DNA of 64,000 nt, taken from Xenophilus sp003671765 (GTDB taxonomy: Bacteria; Pseudomonadota; Gammaproteobacteria; Burkholderiales; Burkholderiaceae_C). Location: positions 4,464,001-4,528,000 of the forward strand of contig CP166702.1 in assembly GCA_051414805.1 (NCBI GenBank), in the 5' to 3' direction. Below are positions 23,634 to 31,615 of the stretch, in pieces (positions within the stretch are counted from its first letter, which is position 1; every line of letters starts with the position of its first letter). Below the pieces are notes generated by a model. The model ran no database searches. It saw nothing but the letters and a program-made list of their open reading frames with translations, and had not been told where the DNA came from. A program made the translations under genes and the position numbers.

Positions 23634-23791
23634 CTCCCCTCGCTGAGCGGGTCTTGGACAAGTGCAAATCCTAAGGAACTAAGACGCAACGCCTGCAAAT
23701 GCTGAGACGCCTGGGTCAGTTGCGAATTTATGCCTACGTTGTCCGGCATTTCGCGTTTGAGGATTGGCGTGGGATGAATACCCATCTATTA

Positions 23792-23809
23792 CTATTGAAA
23801 AATCAATAG
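23792..23809. repeat. Perfect AT-rich hairpin (7-bp arms) followed by a T-run
   Basis: CTATTGA-AAAA-TCAATAG followed by CTTTTCTATT. The form is like an intrinsic terminator but the stem is AT-rich, so termination would be weak. It is a possible regulatory or origin hairpin. Confidence 0.5.
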
Positions 23810-23855
23810 CTTTTCTATTAACAATCATCGATCATTGCTTGATGCTCATCGGACA

Positions 23856-23876
23856 CGCGTGAATTTAATTCACGCG
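23856..23876. repeat. Perfect 21-bp palindrome (10-bp arms) before the Rep-like gene
   Basis: The arms are CGCGTGAATT and AATTCACGCG around a single central T, 43 bp before the start of the Gp2-like gene. Its length and perfection suggest a dimeric repressor operator or an initiator-binding site. Confidence 0.65.
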
Positions 23877-23919
23877 CACCATTCAGTGGATCAAGAGCAG
23901 TCGCAGACGGACGTTCGCG

Positions 23920-25125
23920 ATGCCGACACAATTCGAACTCAAAATGAAATCCATCAAAGTCGATCAGCCATTCCGTACCCGCTTCAAGCCAGCGCAAGCG
24001 CTGGACCGACTCGCTGCTAACGCGCTCACATGGCAAAGCCTTGTTTGGAATGGACAGGTTATCTACCGCACGCAAAAGCATGAAGGCGAGTTCACGCTCA
24101 TCCATTCGGTCGCTCGGGAACTAGCGACCAGCTCAGAATCCTTGATCGTTCTGCTTGCCCTGCCCGCACAACAGGTCCAATTGCAGCTGACGGACATTGG
24201 CAAGCGCCTGCTGCAGGCACTGACCATTGACTATCAGGTCACGGAAGACGACTTTCCACTCTACAAGAAGGCGCCGATCTATCGGCTCTTCCATCGCATG
24301 CGCCGATGCATCGGACCGTCCGCGGCCTCGTACTTCAAGGGCTCGTTCGATGAGCGTGTGGCTACGCACCTGAAGTCCCGCGCAGACAAGCTGGTCAGCA
24401 TCATGCGACGTCGACTCAAGAGCAAAGCTCTGCGAATTGCTCAGGCCGAGTTCTGCCGCAACGCCAAAGAGAACTTCATTGGCTTAAGCGAATGCATTGA
24501 TCGTTTGGCGCGCACGCGCAAGGAAGTCATCGTGCTGCGCTTTGATCTGTTCATGCGCCCCTTTGGCTCCCAGCCCGCCAAGTTCGGCGAGGCGCCAGAC
24601 CTGCGCCTTGCTGACGAATTCGTGGCCTTGTGCCGCAGCTTGCATGACCACATGGAATACCGCTTCAAGGACTCATTTATCGGCTACGCATGGACGCTCG
24701 AACTCGGGCGCGAGGCAGGCTTTCACAAGCACTACCTAGTGTTCCTGGATTCAGCCTCAAGCGAAGACCATGTGGCCGTCGTGCAGGCCCTGAGCGACCA
24801 CTGGGTGAAACTGACGAACTCACGCGGCTATGCACACAACTGCAACGAGCATGCGCCGCGTTACAAGTCCCGCGCCATCGGACGGGTGCGCCTGGATGAT
24901 CCGAAGGTGATCGACGGCTTGCGCTTCATCGTGGTCTATTTCACCTTGGCCGGCCTCTTCGTGAAATTGCGTCTGCCGCAGGGCTACCGGACCCACCACA
25001 AGGGCAAGTTTCCTAAGTTGCCTGTGAAGGCCAACCGCGTTGGACGCCCCCTCAAGCCACGCCGGGGAGCTTGGGCGCAAGAGGCCCTCGACCTCGCCCA
25101 GTCGCAGTACCTGAACTTCATGTGA
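23920..25125 (+). CDS. Inovirus Gp2-like / YagK-YfjJ-domain protein, putative replication initiator
   Basis: A 401-residue protein whose second half (about 190-375) has the pattern of the YagK/YfjJ C-terminal domain found in inovirus-type Gp2 proteins. It contains a conserved strand (KEVIVLRFDLFMRP), then FIGYAWTLELGREAGFHKHYLVF with His269 and His271 in an HxH-like arrangement, and a basic C-terminal tail. Rep endonucleases of the HUH superfamily have a related strand-HxH layout, so a rolling-circle initiator role is plausible. A clear catalytic tyrosine helix could not be picked with certainty (GYAHNCNEHAPRYKSRAIG is one candidate area). ATG 23920 was used; ATG 23944 is also possible. The partner gene follows 10 bp later. 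Confidence 0.7.
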   Translation: MPTQFELKMKSIKVDQPFRTRFKPAQALDRLAANALTWQSLVWNGQVIYRTQKHEGEFTLIHSVARELATSSESLIVLLALPAQQVQLQLTDIGKRLLQALTIDYQVTEDDFPLYKKAPIYRLFHRMRRCIGPSAASYFKGSFDERVATHLKSRADKLVSIMRRRLKSKALRIAQAEFCRNAKENFIGLSECIDRLARTRKEVIVLRFDLFMRPFGSQPAKFGEAPDLRLADEFVALCRSLHDHMEYRFKDSFIGYAWTLELGREAGFHKHYLVFLDSASSEDHVAVVQALSDHWVKLTNSRGYAHNCNEHAPRYKSRAIGRVRLDDPKVIDGLRFIVVYFTLAGLFVKLRLPQGYRTHHKGKFPKLPVKANRVGRPLKPRRGAWAQEALDLAQSQYLNFM

Positions 25126-25135
25126 GGAGCGCTCA

Positions 25136-26254
25136 ATGAACGACCACGTTTTCCTCGCCCGTTGGCACACGCCCCAAGCCCCCGAGAAGAAGCCGTCGCG
25201 CCCGGCCGGCGTCGCCCGAGCCCGCATCCGGACGGAACAGGCCGTGCGTGAAGCGCTCAACGAGCGAATGTGTGACCTCGACGCATCGATGCGGGTTGAC
25301 CCGCGCTCGCTGTCTTGGGGCGGCAACGCCCTGCTCGATATCGACCGCTTCGCGTCGCGCTGCGCAGCAAGCGGCACGTCTGGCAAACTGCCGTTTCGCC
25401 TTGACCGCCAAGACTGGAAGATCACTGACACCGGACGAGATCTGCTGCCCCTGCTCCAGCACCTTGAGCTTTTTTCGTTCAGGGAAAAGGCCGACACGCA
25501 GTACTCCCCTCACATTCAGCTGGCCATCGATGCTTTCCGGTTGAAGGGGCTGCATATGAGCCCGAGCTACCTCGGCTACTCAATCGCAGCGGTCTGGAAC
25601 TGGATGCATGGCGACTATGCGCATCCCACGGCCGCGAATCTGTGCAACGCCTTCGTGCAGGCCATGCGGCGCAGCGGCAGCGAACGCGCGTTCGAGCGCC
25701 GCTTGCAAGCACACCGCACGTTGCACGATCGACGTACGGCCGAATTGCAGACGCATTTCGACACTTTGCTGTCGCAGCGCCCACGCAGCCACCTGATTCG
25801 ACTGGAGTTGTGCGTCTGCGTCATCTCGACGAACCGACCCCGAGACGAATTTCGGCTCATGCTCAACGCCAGCACACAGTGGATTCGGGCTGTGCACAAG
25901 CAATTCGGCAACGCAATCGTCTTCGACGTGCGCAAGATCGACATCGCCCAAAGTGGGCGCTACATGGTGCACGTGCTCCTGGCAGTCGACGGCCCAACTG
26001 AACAGGAACGCCCAGACATGCGAGAGGCGATGCACCAATCCTGGATCGATCTCATGCCGTACGGCGCGTACAGCGTGGACTGTGACGCGCAGGTGCTGTT
26101 CCAGCATCGAGGCACAGGCTCGCAAGCTAAGCCGCTCGCGCAGCAGTTGGAGCAGGCACTCGTTTACTTGACAAGCACCGACCGGTTTTGCCACGTCGGC
26201 TTCGGTGGCATGTTGAATGGGCTGACGATTGGCGACCTCCTTGCGCAGCCTTGA
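25136..26254 (+). CDS. Unknown protein paired with the Gp2-like gene; possible divergent paralogue
   Basis: A 372-residue protein in the same unit as the Gp2-like gene. No family is recognised with confidence. The region about 215-300 lines up in order with the Gp2-like neighbour: a strand SHLIRLELCVCVISTNRP, then IVFDVRKIDIAQSGRYMVHVLLAVDG, then a W-containing helix and a Y/C segment. The HxH of the neighbour is replaced by MVHVL with one histidine, so if homologous it has probably lost nuclease activity. The N-terminus is basic (KKPSRPAGVARARIR), consistent with DNA binding. The alignment is by eye and is inference. Its 3' end forms the junction with the truncated LysR gene. Confidence 0.6.
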   Translation: MNDHVFLARWHTPQAPEKKPSRPAGVARARIRTEQAVREALNERMCDLDASMRVDPRSLSWGGNALLDIDRFASRCAASGTSGKLPFRLDRQDWKITDTGRDLLPLLQHLELFSFREKADTQYSPHIQLAIDAFRLKGLHMSPSYLGYSIAAVWNWMHGDYAHPTAANLCNAFVQAMRRSGSERAFERRLQAHRTLHDRRTAELQTHFDTLLSQRPRSHLIRLELCVCVISTNRPRDEFRLMLNASTQWIRAVHKQFGNAIVFDVRKIDIAQSGRYMVHVLLAVDGPTEQERPDMREAMHQSWIDLMPYGAYSVDCDAQVLFQHRGTGSQAKPLAQQLEQALVYLTSTDRFCHVGFGGMLNGLTIGDLLAQP

Positions 26255-26289
26255 GAGCTTGGTGGTCGCATGGGAAGGCAGTCATTTAG

Positions 26290-26943
26290 CCTCACCTTGC
26301 GACTGTCATGCCAAGAGCGCTGCGCAACTTGGCGTGCATGGCCTTCGCATATCGCCGGATCGCATAGCGCCAGTGGATAGCGCAACACTTCTTCCAACGG
26401 CACATGCTTGTGGGCCAGAACAGGATGGCGAGCGGGGACCGCCACCATCAGCTCGTCTTCCCATGCAGGCCTGACCACAATGCCGTCGCCCACCTCTTCG
26501 GCCATCGAAAAGCCGACGTCATACAGGTCATCGTGCAGACCTTTGATCTGTTGATCCAACGGCACCTCAAATAGCCGAACATCAATCTCTGGATCTTCCG
26601 CTCGGCACTGTGCCAGCAGCGTCGGCATTCGCGAGGGCGTGATGCCATCGGATAAAGCGATGCGCAACTGTCGCTGAAACCCACTGGCGGCGGACTTGAC
26701 GCCGTCACACGCCTGTTTCAGAGCTTCGAAGATTCGCGGCACCCGATCCAGGAATGCCATTCCGGCAAAGGTCAGGCGGGTGCTTCGCGTGGTTCGCGTG
26801 AACAGTTGCGCCCCGAGCTCTTCCTCTATCTCCTTGATGGTGCGCGACAAAGGGGACTGATCGATGTGCAGCTTTTCCGCTGCGCGGCCGAAGTGAAGTT
26901 CTTCGGCCACCGCTATAAAGCAACGTAAATGCCGAAGCTCCAT
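26290..26943 (-). pseudogene. Truncated LysR-family regulator
   Basis: The first about 210 codons are a normal LysR protein: winged helix at residues 1-60 (MELRHLRCFIAVAEELHFG, LHIDQSPLSRTIKEIEEELG) and the first part of the effector domain to about YPLALCDPAICEGHARQV. Similarity then stops, and the frame continues as unrelated sequence into the opposite strand of the mobile-element gene, ending at 26164. Family members are about 290-310 residues, so roughly the last 85 are missing. The start MELRHL at 26943 is preferred to 26955. A hairpin GCCAAG...CTTGGC (about 26310-26335) lies at the break. DNA binding might survive but effector response should be lost. Confidence 0.75.
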
Positions 26944-26960
26944 GGTGTATCTCATCCAAT

Positions 26961-27905
26961 TTAAAAGGCCTTGACGAACTCCGGCACAACTGCGAAAAGG
27001 TCCGCCTCCAGCCCGTAGTCGGCCACGCTGAAGATCGGGGCCTCGGGGTCCTTGTTGATCGCCACGATCACCTTGGAGTCCTTCATGCCGGCCAGGTGCT
27101 GGATGGCGCCCGAGATGCCGGCGGCAACGTACAACTGCGGCGCGACGATCTTGCCCGTCTGGCCCACTTGCAGGTCGTTGGGGGCGTAGCCCGCATCCAC
27201 GGCAGCACGGCTGGCGCCGATGGCAGCGCCCAGCTTGTCGGCCAGGGGAGTGATGACTTCGTCGAACTTTTCCTTGCTGCCCAGCGCACGGCCACCAGAC
27301 ACGATGATCTTGGCGGCGGTGAGTTCGGGGCGGTCGCTCTTGGCGATCTCGCTGCCCACGTAGCTGCTCTTGCCAGCGTCGGCGGCCGCAGCAGCGGTTT
27401 CGACAGCGGCGCTGCCACCCGTGGCGGCGGCGGCGTCAAAGCCGGTGGTGCGCACGGTGATGACCTTCACGGCATCAGCAGACCGCACGGTGGCGATGGC
27501 GTTGCCGGCGTAGACGGGGCGCTCGAAGGTATCGGCGGAGATGACCTTGGTGATGTCGCTGATCTGGGCGACGTCGAGCTTGGCAGCCACGCGCGGGGCT
27601 ACGTTCTTGCCGCTGGCGGTGGCGGGGAACAGGATGTGGCTGTAGTTGCCGGCACCACTGCCATGGAGTGCCAGCACCTGGGCGGCCACGTTCTCGGCGA
27701 GGCCGTGGGCCAGGCTGGCGCCGTCGGCGTGGATGACCTTAGCAACGCCGGCGATCTGGCTGGCTTGCTGTGCGGCAGCGCCGGCGTTGTGGCCGGCCAC
27801 CAGCACGTGCACGTCGCCGCCGCAGGCTGCGGCGGCCGTCACGGTGTTGAGCGTCGCGCCCTTGATGGTCGCGTTGTCGTGTTCAGCGATTACGAGTACG
27901 GTCAT
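26961..27905 (-). CDS. etfA: Electron transfer flavoprotein, alpha subunit
   Basis: FAD-binding alpha chain (314 residues) that takes electrons from acyl-CoA dehydrogenases and passes them to ETF-quinone oxidoreductase. The N-terminal ETF domain (VLVIAEHDNATIKGATLNTVTAA) and the C-terminal FAD domain are both present; the FAD signature includes VGQTGKIVAPQLYVAAGISGAIQHLAGMKDS and VAINKDPEAPIFSVADYG. It starts 2 bp from the stop of etfB. The neighbouring dehydrogenase suggests a dedicated electron acceptor for the catabolic genes of this block. Confidence 0.96.
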   Translation of the reverse strand: MTVLVIAEHDNATIKGATLNTVTAAAACGGDVHVLVAGHNAGAAAQQASQIAGVAKVIHADGASLAHGLAENVAAQVLALHGSGAGNYSHILFPATASGKNVAPRVAAKLDVAQISDITKVISADTFERPVYAGNAIATVRSADAVKVITVRTTGFDAAAATGGSAAVETAAAAADAGKSSYVGSEIAKSDRPELTAAKIIVSGGRALGSKEKFDEVITPLADKLGAAIGASRAAVDAGYAPNDLQVGQTGKIVAPQLYVAAGISGAIQHLAGMKDSKVIVAINKDPEAPIFSVADYGLEADLFAVVPEFVKAF

Positions 27906-27906
27906 G

Positions 27907-28656
27907 TCAGATCACCTTCGCTTCGTTCTTGAGTTTCTCGACCAGGGCGGCCACGTCGGCCACCTTCACGCCGGCGCCGCGCTTGGCGGGTTCGCTGACC
28001 TCCAAGGTCTTCAGGCGCGGGGCCACGTCCACGCCGAGGTCTTCGGGCTTGACGGTGTCCAGCGGCTTTTTCTTGGCCTTCATGATGTTGGGCAGCGTGA
28101 CGTAGCGCGGCTCGTTCAGGCGCAGGTCGGCGGTGATGACGGCGGGCAGCGTAAGGCTGAGGGTTTCCAGGCCGCCGTCCACTTCGCGGGTCACGGCTGC
28201 CTTGTCGCCGGCGATCTCGACCTTGGAGGCGAAGGTGGCTTGCGGCAGGTCGGCCAGCGCCGCCAGCATCTGGCCGGTCTGGTTGCAGTCGTCGTCGATG
28301 GCCTGCTTGCCCAGGATCACGAGGCCGGGCTGTTCATTGTCGATCAGGGCCTTGAGCAGCTTAGCCACGGCCAGCGGCTGCAGTTCTTCATTGGTCTCGA
28401 CCAGGATGCCGCGGTCGGCACCGATGGCCATGGCGGTGCGCAGCGTCTCCTGGCATTGGGACACGCCGCACGAGACGGCGACGATCTCCGTTGCCGCGCC
28501 TTTCTCCTTGAGCCGCACAGCCTCTTCGACGGCAATCTCGTCGAAGGGGTTCATGCTCATTTTGACATTGGCGATGTCCACGCCGCTGCCATCGCTCTGG
28601 ACGCGGACCTTGACGTTGTAGTCAACCACCCGCTTGACGGGAACCAGGATTTTCAT
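27907..28656 (-). CDS. etfB: Electron transfer flavoprotein, beta subunit
   Basis: A 249-residue AMP-binding beta chain. It begins MKILVPVKRVVDYNVKVRV; the frame extends eight codons upstream but the RBS GGAAACC and family start favour 28656. The signature region VTREVDGGLETLSLTLPAVITADLRLNEPRY is the classical ETF-beta motif. The recognition-loop area and a C-terminal Lys-rich tail are present. It is cotranscribed with etfA and the upstream acyl-CoA dehydrogenase (25-bp gap). Confidence 0.96.
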   Translation of the reverse strand: MKILVPVKRVVDYNVKVRVQSDGSGVDIANVKMSMNPFDEIAVEEAVRLKEKGAATEIVAVSCGVSQCQETLRTAMAIGADRGILVETNEELQPLAVAKLLKALIDNEQPGLVILGKQAIDDDCNQTGQMLAALADLPQATFASKVEIAGDKAAVTREVDGGLETLSLTLPAVITADLRLNEPRYVTLPNIMKAKKKPLDTVKPEDLGVDVAPRLKTLEVSEPAKRGAGVKVADVAALVEKLKNEAKVI

Positions 28657-28680
28657 GGGAGGGTTTCCTTTCAGGATCAT

Positions 28681-30462
28681 TCAGAGTTGATCATCCGCCA
28701 GGGCCAGCGTGCTGGCGGCGCCGCCCGTGACGATGTCGCGCAACATCGGCGCCTGCACTAGGACATGCGTTGCGTAGTGGCTGGCCGTGGCACGCTTGGC
28801 GCCGAGAAAGCCCGCATCGCCAGATCTCGCCGCGAGTTGCGCGGTGGCGGCTTCGGCCATGCGCGCCGACAGCCAGCCGCCGATCACCGTGCCCGCCAGC
28901 CGCAAGAAGGGCACGGCGCCCGCCGCGCACTGCGCGGGTTGGTCGTCGTGGGCCAGCAGCCAGTCGGCCGCGTCCCCCAGCGCACGCGCCGAAGCCGCTA
29001 ACACGCCGCCGATCTGCGCCAGCGCGGCATCGGGCATCTCGGCCAACCGGCGCGCATCGCCGTCGATGCGGCCCAGCAGTGCCTTCAGCGTGCGCCCGCC
29101 CTCGCGCGCCAGCTTGCGGCCAATCAGGTCGTTGGCCTGGATGCCCGTCGTGCCTTCGTAGATGGTCGTGATGCGCGCGTCGCGCAAGTGCTGTGAGGCG
29201 CCGGTTTCCTCGACGTAACCCATGCCGCCATGCACCTGCACACCATCGGACGTGATGCCCTGTGCGCTGTCGGTGCACCAGCCCTTGACCACCGGGATCA
29301 GCAGGCCGACCAGGGCCAGCGCCTGCTCGCGCTCTTGCGCGTCGGCGTGGCCTGCGGCGCGGTCCATCTGGCCGGCGCAGAAATAGGCCAATGCGCGCAT
29401 GGCCTCGGTGCGGGCCTTCATGTCCATCAGCATGCGCCGCACGTCCGGGTGGCCGGCGATGGTGGTGCTGCCGCTGAGCAGTGGCTTGCCCTGCACCCGC
29501 TCCAGAGCGTAGGCGCGTGCGCGCTGGTAGGCGCGCTCGGCGATGCCCACGCCTTCAAGGCCGACGTTCAGCCGCGCATGGTTCATCATCGTGAACATGC
29601 AGGCCAGCCCCTGGTTCGGCTCGCCGACCAGGTAGCCGATCGCGCCCCCGCAGTCGCCAAAGCTCATCGACGCCGTGGGGCTGCCGTGGATGCCCATCTT
29701 GTGCTCGATGGAGGTGCAGGCCAGGTCGTTGCGTTCGCCCAGGGAGCCGTCGTCGTTGACCAGGTACTTCGGGCACAGGAACAGCGAGATGCCTTTCACG
29801 CCGGGCGGTGCATCGGGCAGGCGCGCCAGCACGAGGTGGACGATGTTCTCGGCCATGTCGTGCTCGCCCCAGGTGATGAAGATTTTGTTTCCGCTGACGC
29901 GGTAATGGTCGCCTTCGGGCACGGCGCGACTGCGCAGCGCGGCCAAGTCGGAGCCTGCTTGGGGCTCGGTGAGGTTCATGGTGCCGGTCCAGCGGCCCGC
30001 GACCATGGGCTCCAGGAAGCGGCGCTTGAGTGCGTCGCTGCCATGGTGCGCAATGGCTTCCACCGCGCCCAGCGTGAGCATCTGGCACAGGCTGAACGCG
30101 AGGTTGGACGACTTCCACATCTCCAGCACGGCTGTGGACACCAGCGTGGGCAGGCCCTGGCCGCCCCATTCGGTGGCAGCGGGCATGCCGTTCCAGCCGT
30201 TCTCGCAGAAGCTGGCCCAGGCTTCGCGAAAGCCATCGGCTGGCGTGACCTGGCCGTCGTGCCAGCGCGCGCCCTGCACGTCGCCGGTGCGGTTCAGCGG
30301 ATCAAGCACGCCGGTGGCGTAGTGGGCAGCCTCCTGCAGGATGGCCTCGAGCAGGTCGGGCGTGGTTTCTTCATGGCCCGGCTGGGCACAGATCGCATCC
30401 AGGCCTCCGACTTCCTTCATCGTGAACAGCATGTCGCGCAAGGGCGCGGCGTAGGTAGACAT
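28681..30462 (-). CDS. Acyl-CoA dehydrogenase, long DmdC/FadE-like form
   Basis: A 593-residue flavoprotein, longer than classical 380-residue enzymes because of an N-terminal extension and a C-terminal helical domain of about 120 residues, as in 3-methylmercaptopropionyl-CoA dehydrogenases and related long-chain enzymes. Seen are LTEPQAGSDLAALRSRA (FAD/substrate loop, about 165), KIFITWGEHD, HGGMGYVEETGASQ and IYEGTTGIQANDLIGRK. The family catalytic base normally sits in this last region. RBS GAGGAG is present. The protein resembles the 596-residue enzyme at 49254-51044. It passes electrons to the EtfBA pair encoded immediately downstream. Confidence 0.93.
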   Translation of the reverse strand: MSTYAAPLRDMLFTMKEVGGLDAICAQPGHEETTPDLLEAILQEAAHYATGVLDPLNRTGDVQGARWHDGQVTPADGFREAWASFCENGWNGMPAATEWGGQGLPTLVSTAVLEMWKSSNLAFSLCQMLTLGAVEAIAHHGSDALKRRFLEPMVAGRWTGTMNLTEPQAGSDLAALRSRAVPEGDHYRVSGNKIFITWGEHDMAENIVHLVLARLPDAPPGVKGISLFLCPKYLVNDDGSLGERNDLACTSIEHKMGIHGSPTASMSFGDCGGAIGYLVGEPNQGLACMFTMMNHARLNVGLEGVGIAERAYQRARAYALERVQGKPLLSGSTTIAGHPDVRRMLMDMKARTEAMRALAYFCAGQMDRAAGHADAQEREQALALVGLLIPVVKGWCTDSAQGITSDGVQVHGGMGYVEETGASQHLRDARITTIYEGTTGIQANDLIGRKLAREGGRTLKALLGRIDGDARRLAEMPDAALAQIGGVLAASARALGDAADWLLAHDDQPAQCAAGAVPFLRLAGTVIGGWLSARMAEAATAQLAARSGDAGFLGAKRATASHYATHVLVQAPMLRDIVTGGAASTLALADDQL

Positions 30463-30619
30463 TGCTTACTCCTCTTTGTGGGCTCAACCCGTCTGCCCCA
30501 TAGGGCATACATCCATGCACGACCCTACCCACCAGGACAAGGCCCGGTCGATCAACCGCTTCAGGGCGGCTGAATTTCTCAGGCGGCTTACGACGCGATT
30601 AGTTGGTATGACAAGATTT

Positions 30620-31321
30620 CTAGAAGCCGCTGAAGCGTGTGAAGTTCTCGACCGGCTCACGCTCGGTGCGCACGCGGTTCACCACGGCCGCCGGGTCGGC
30701 ATAGCCCAGTGCCATGCCGCACAGGACCATCTGCCCGTCCGGGATTTGCAGGGCTTCAGCCAGAAGGCGCGGGTAAAGGGTCCACGCCATCTGCGAACAG
30801 GTATCCAGGCCGCGTGCGCGGGCCGCCAGCATGATGTTCTGTAAGAACATCCCGTAGTCCACCCAACTGCTCTGCACCATGCGCCGGTCCAAGGTGAAGA
30901 TCAAACCGACCGGCGCATCGAAGAAGGCAAAGTTGCGTGCATGTTGAGCGCGCATGGCATCCGTATCTCCCTTGGAGATTCCGACTGCGGCATAAAGAGC
31001 GAAACCGCACCGACGCCGCCTGGTCAGGTAGGGCTCGAAGAACTCGGCCGGGTAGATGTCGTATTCGGACTGGTGCTCTCCCTCTTCATGGTGAAAGGCG
31101 TGCAATACACGGTCGCATAGGCGCTTCCTCGCCTCGCCCGCCACGGCAATGACATGCCACGGCTGGGTGTTGGTGCCACTGGGCGCGCTGGCTGCCACCG
31201 ACAGAATCTGGGCCACCGCTTCTTGCGACACCGGGGTCGGCAGAAAGGCGCGCACGGAACGACGTTCGCGCATCACCGCATCAATCAGCATGTTGCGCAA
31301 AGGCACGGCGCAGACAGACAT
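30620..31321 (-). CDS. Nitroreductase-family oxidoreductase
   Basis: A 233-residue FMN-dependent reductase. The N-terminal block MRERRSVRAFLPTPVSQEAV and SAPSGTNTQPWHVIAV is typical FMN-binding sequence; the middle insert (about 75-110, EYDIYPAEFFEPY) and the dimer helix WVDYGMFLQNIMLAARARGLDTC follow. The C-terminal motif is GMALGYADP. It could reduce nitro groups, quinones or enoates. It sits 158 bp upstream of the long acyl-CoA dehydrogenase gene on the same strand. RBS GGAGAG lies before 31321; an internal ATG at 31291 is an alternative. Confidence 0.9.
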   Translation of the reverse strand: MSVCAVPLRNMLIDAVMRERRSVRAFLPTPVSQEAVAQILSVAASAPSGTNTQPWHVIAVAGEARKRLCDRVLHAFHHEEGEHQSEYDIYPAEFFEPYLTRRRRCGFALYAAVGISKGDTDAMRAQHARNFAFFDAPVGLIFTLDRRMVQSSWVDYGMFLQNIMLAARARGLDTCSQMAWTLYPRLLAEALQIPDGQMVLCGMALGYADPAAVVNRVRTEREPVENFTRFSGF

Positions 31322-31615
31322 TCACTCTCTCCTGGTTGCTGGGCTATTCGGGTGAGCACACCGACATGCCGTTGCCGAAGAAGCATTCATGCGAATGCAT
31401 CGATGCCGAACGTCCACGGGACGTCCCTGGGTGTGCTACCAAGCGGTATTCTGGGCACTCGGCACATACGCGTCTTGCCCGCCAGTGCATGGCGAGTTGA
31501 CTTTGTACGCACAAGGCAAAATCCGGTTGACCGCAGCCGGACGCTACATCGTTAGCGGGCCGTTTTCTTGGTGTAATTTCGGATTCAGCGCCAGCTATCG
31601 TTGCTCCCTTTGACC
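31322..31615. other. Promoter region of the nitroreductase/AraC gene pair with left inverted-repeat copy
   Basis: A 294-bp divergent gap. Apart from the repeat at 31461-31535 nothing clear is seen. Confidence 0.4.
31461..31535. repeat. Inverted repeat, left copy
   Basis: About 75 bp that match the reverse complement of 34680-34755. A core of 25 nt (31469-31493) is identical, followed after one mismatch by another 11 identical bases; similarity then fades. The pair brackets an AraC-SDR-AraC segment of 3.2 kb. Confidence 0.75.

Larger units (their letters stand above)
23571..23919. other. Palindrome-rich intergenic region before the Gp2-like gene
   Basis: This 349-bp gap has three strong inverted repeats, annotated separately, and becomes AT-rich towards its right end. 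It lies directly before a putative replication-initiator gene, where a double-strand origin or operator would be expected. No ORF was found. Confidence 0.5.
20590..26290. mobile_element. Small integrative element with P4-type integrase and Gp2-like Rep gene
   Basis: All five genes are on the plus strand, and the DNA from about 20490 is visibly AT-richer than both flanks. Contents: integrase, unknown protein, AlpA-like protein, palindromic gap, Gp2-like protein and unknown partner. The right edge abuts a LysR gene that loses similarity near 26.29-26.33 kb. No direct-repeat attachment sites could be matched by eye, so the limits are approximate. No phage structural or conjugation genes are present; it may be a satellite or remnant. 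Confidence 0.65.

Noticed and set aside
23792..23820. Strong intrinsic terminator after the AlpA-like gene
   Set aside because: The hairpin has an AT-rich stem and the T-run is interrupted; kept only as a repeat.
26164..26289. C-terminal 42 codons of the LysR frame
   Set aside because: They are antisense to the last gene of the mobile element and not LysR-like, so they are not counted as part of the regulator.
20590..26290. Complete inovirus (filamentous prophage)
   Set aside because: Only a Gp2-like gene suggests it. There is no zonula-occludens-toxin-like ATPase, coat protein or adsorption protein, and the integrase is of P4 type.
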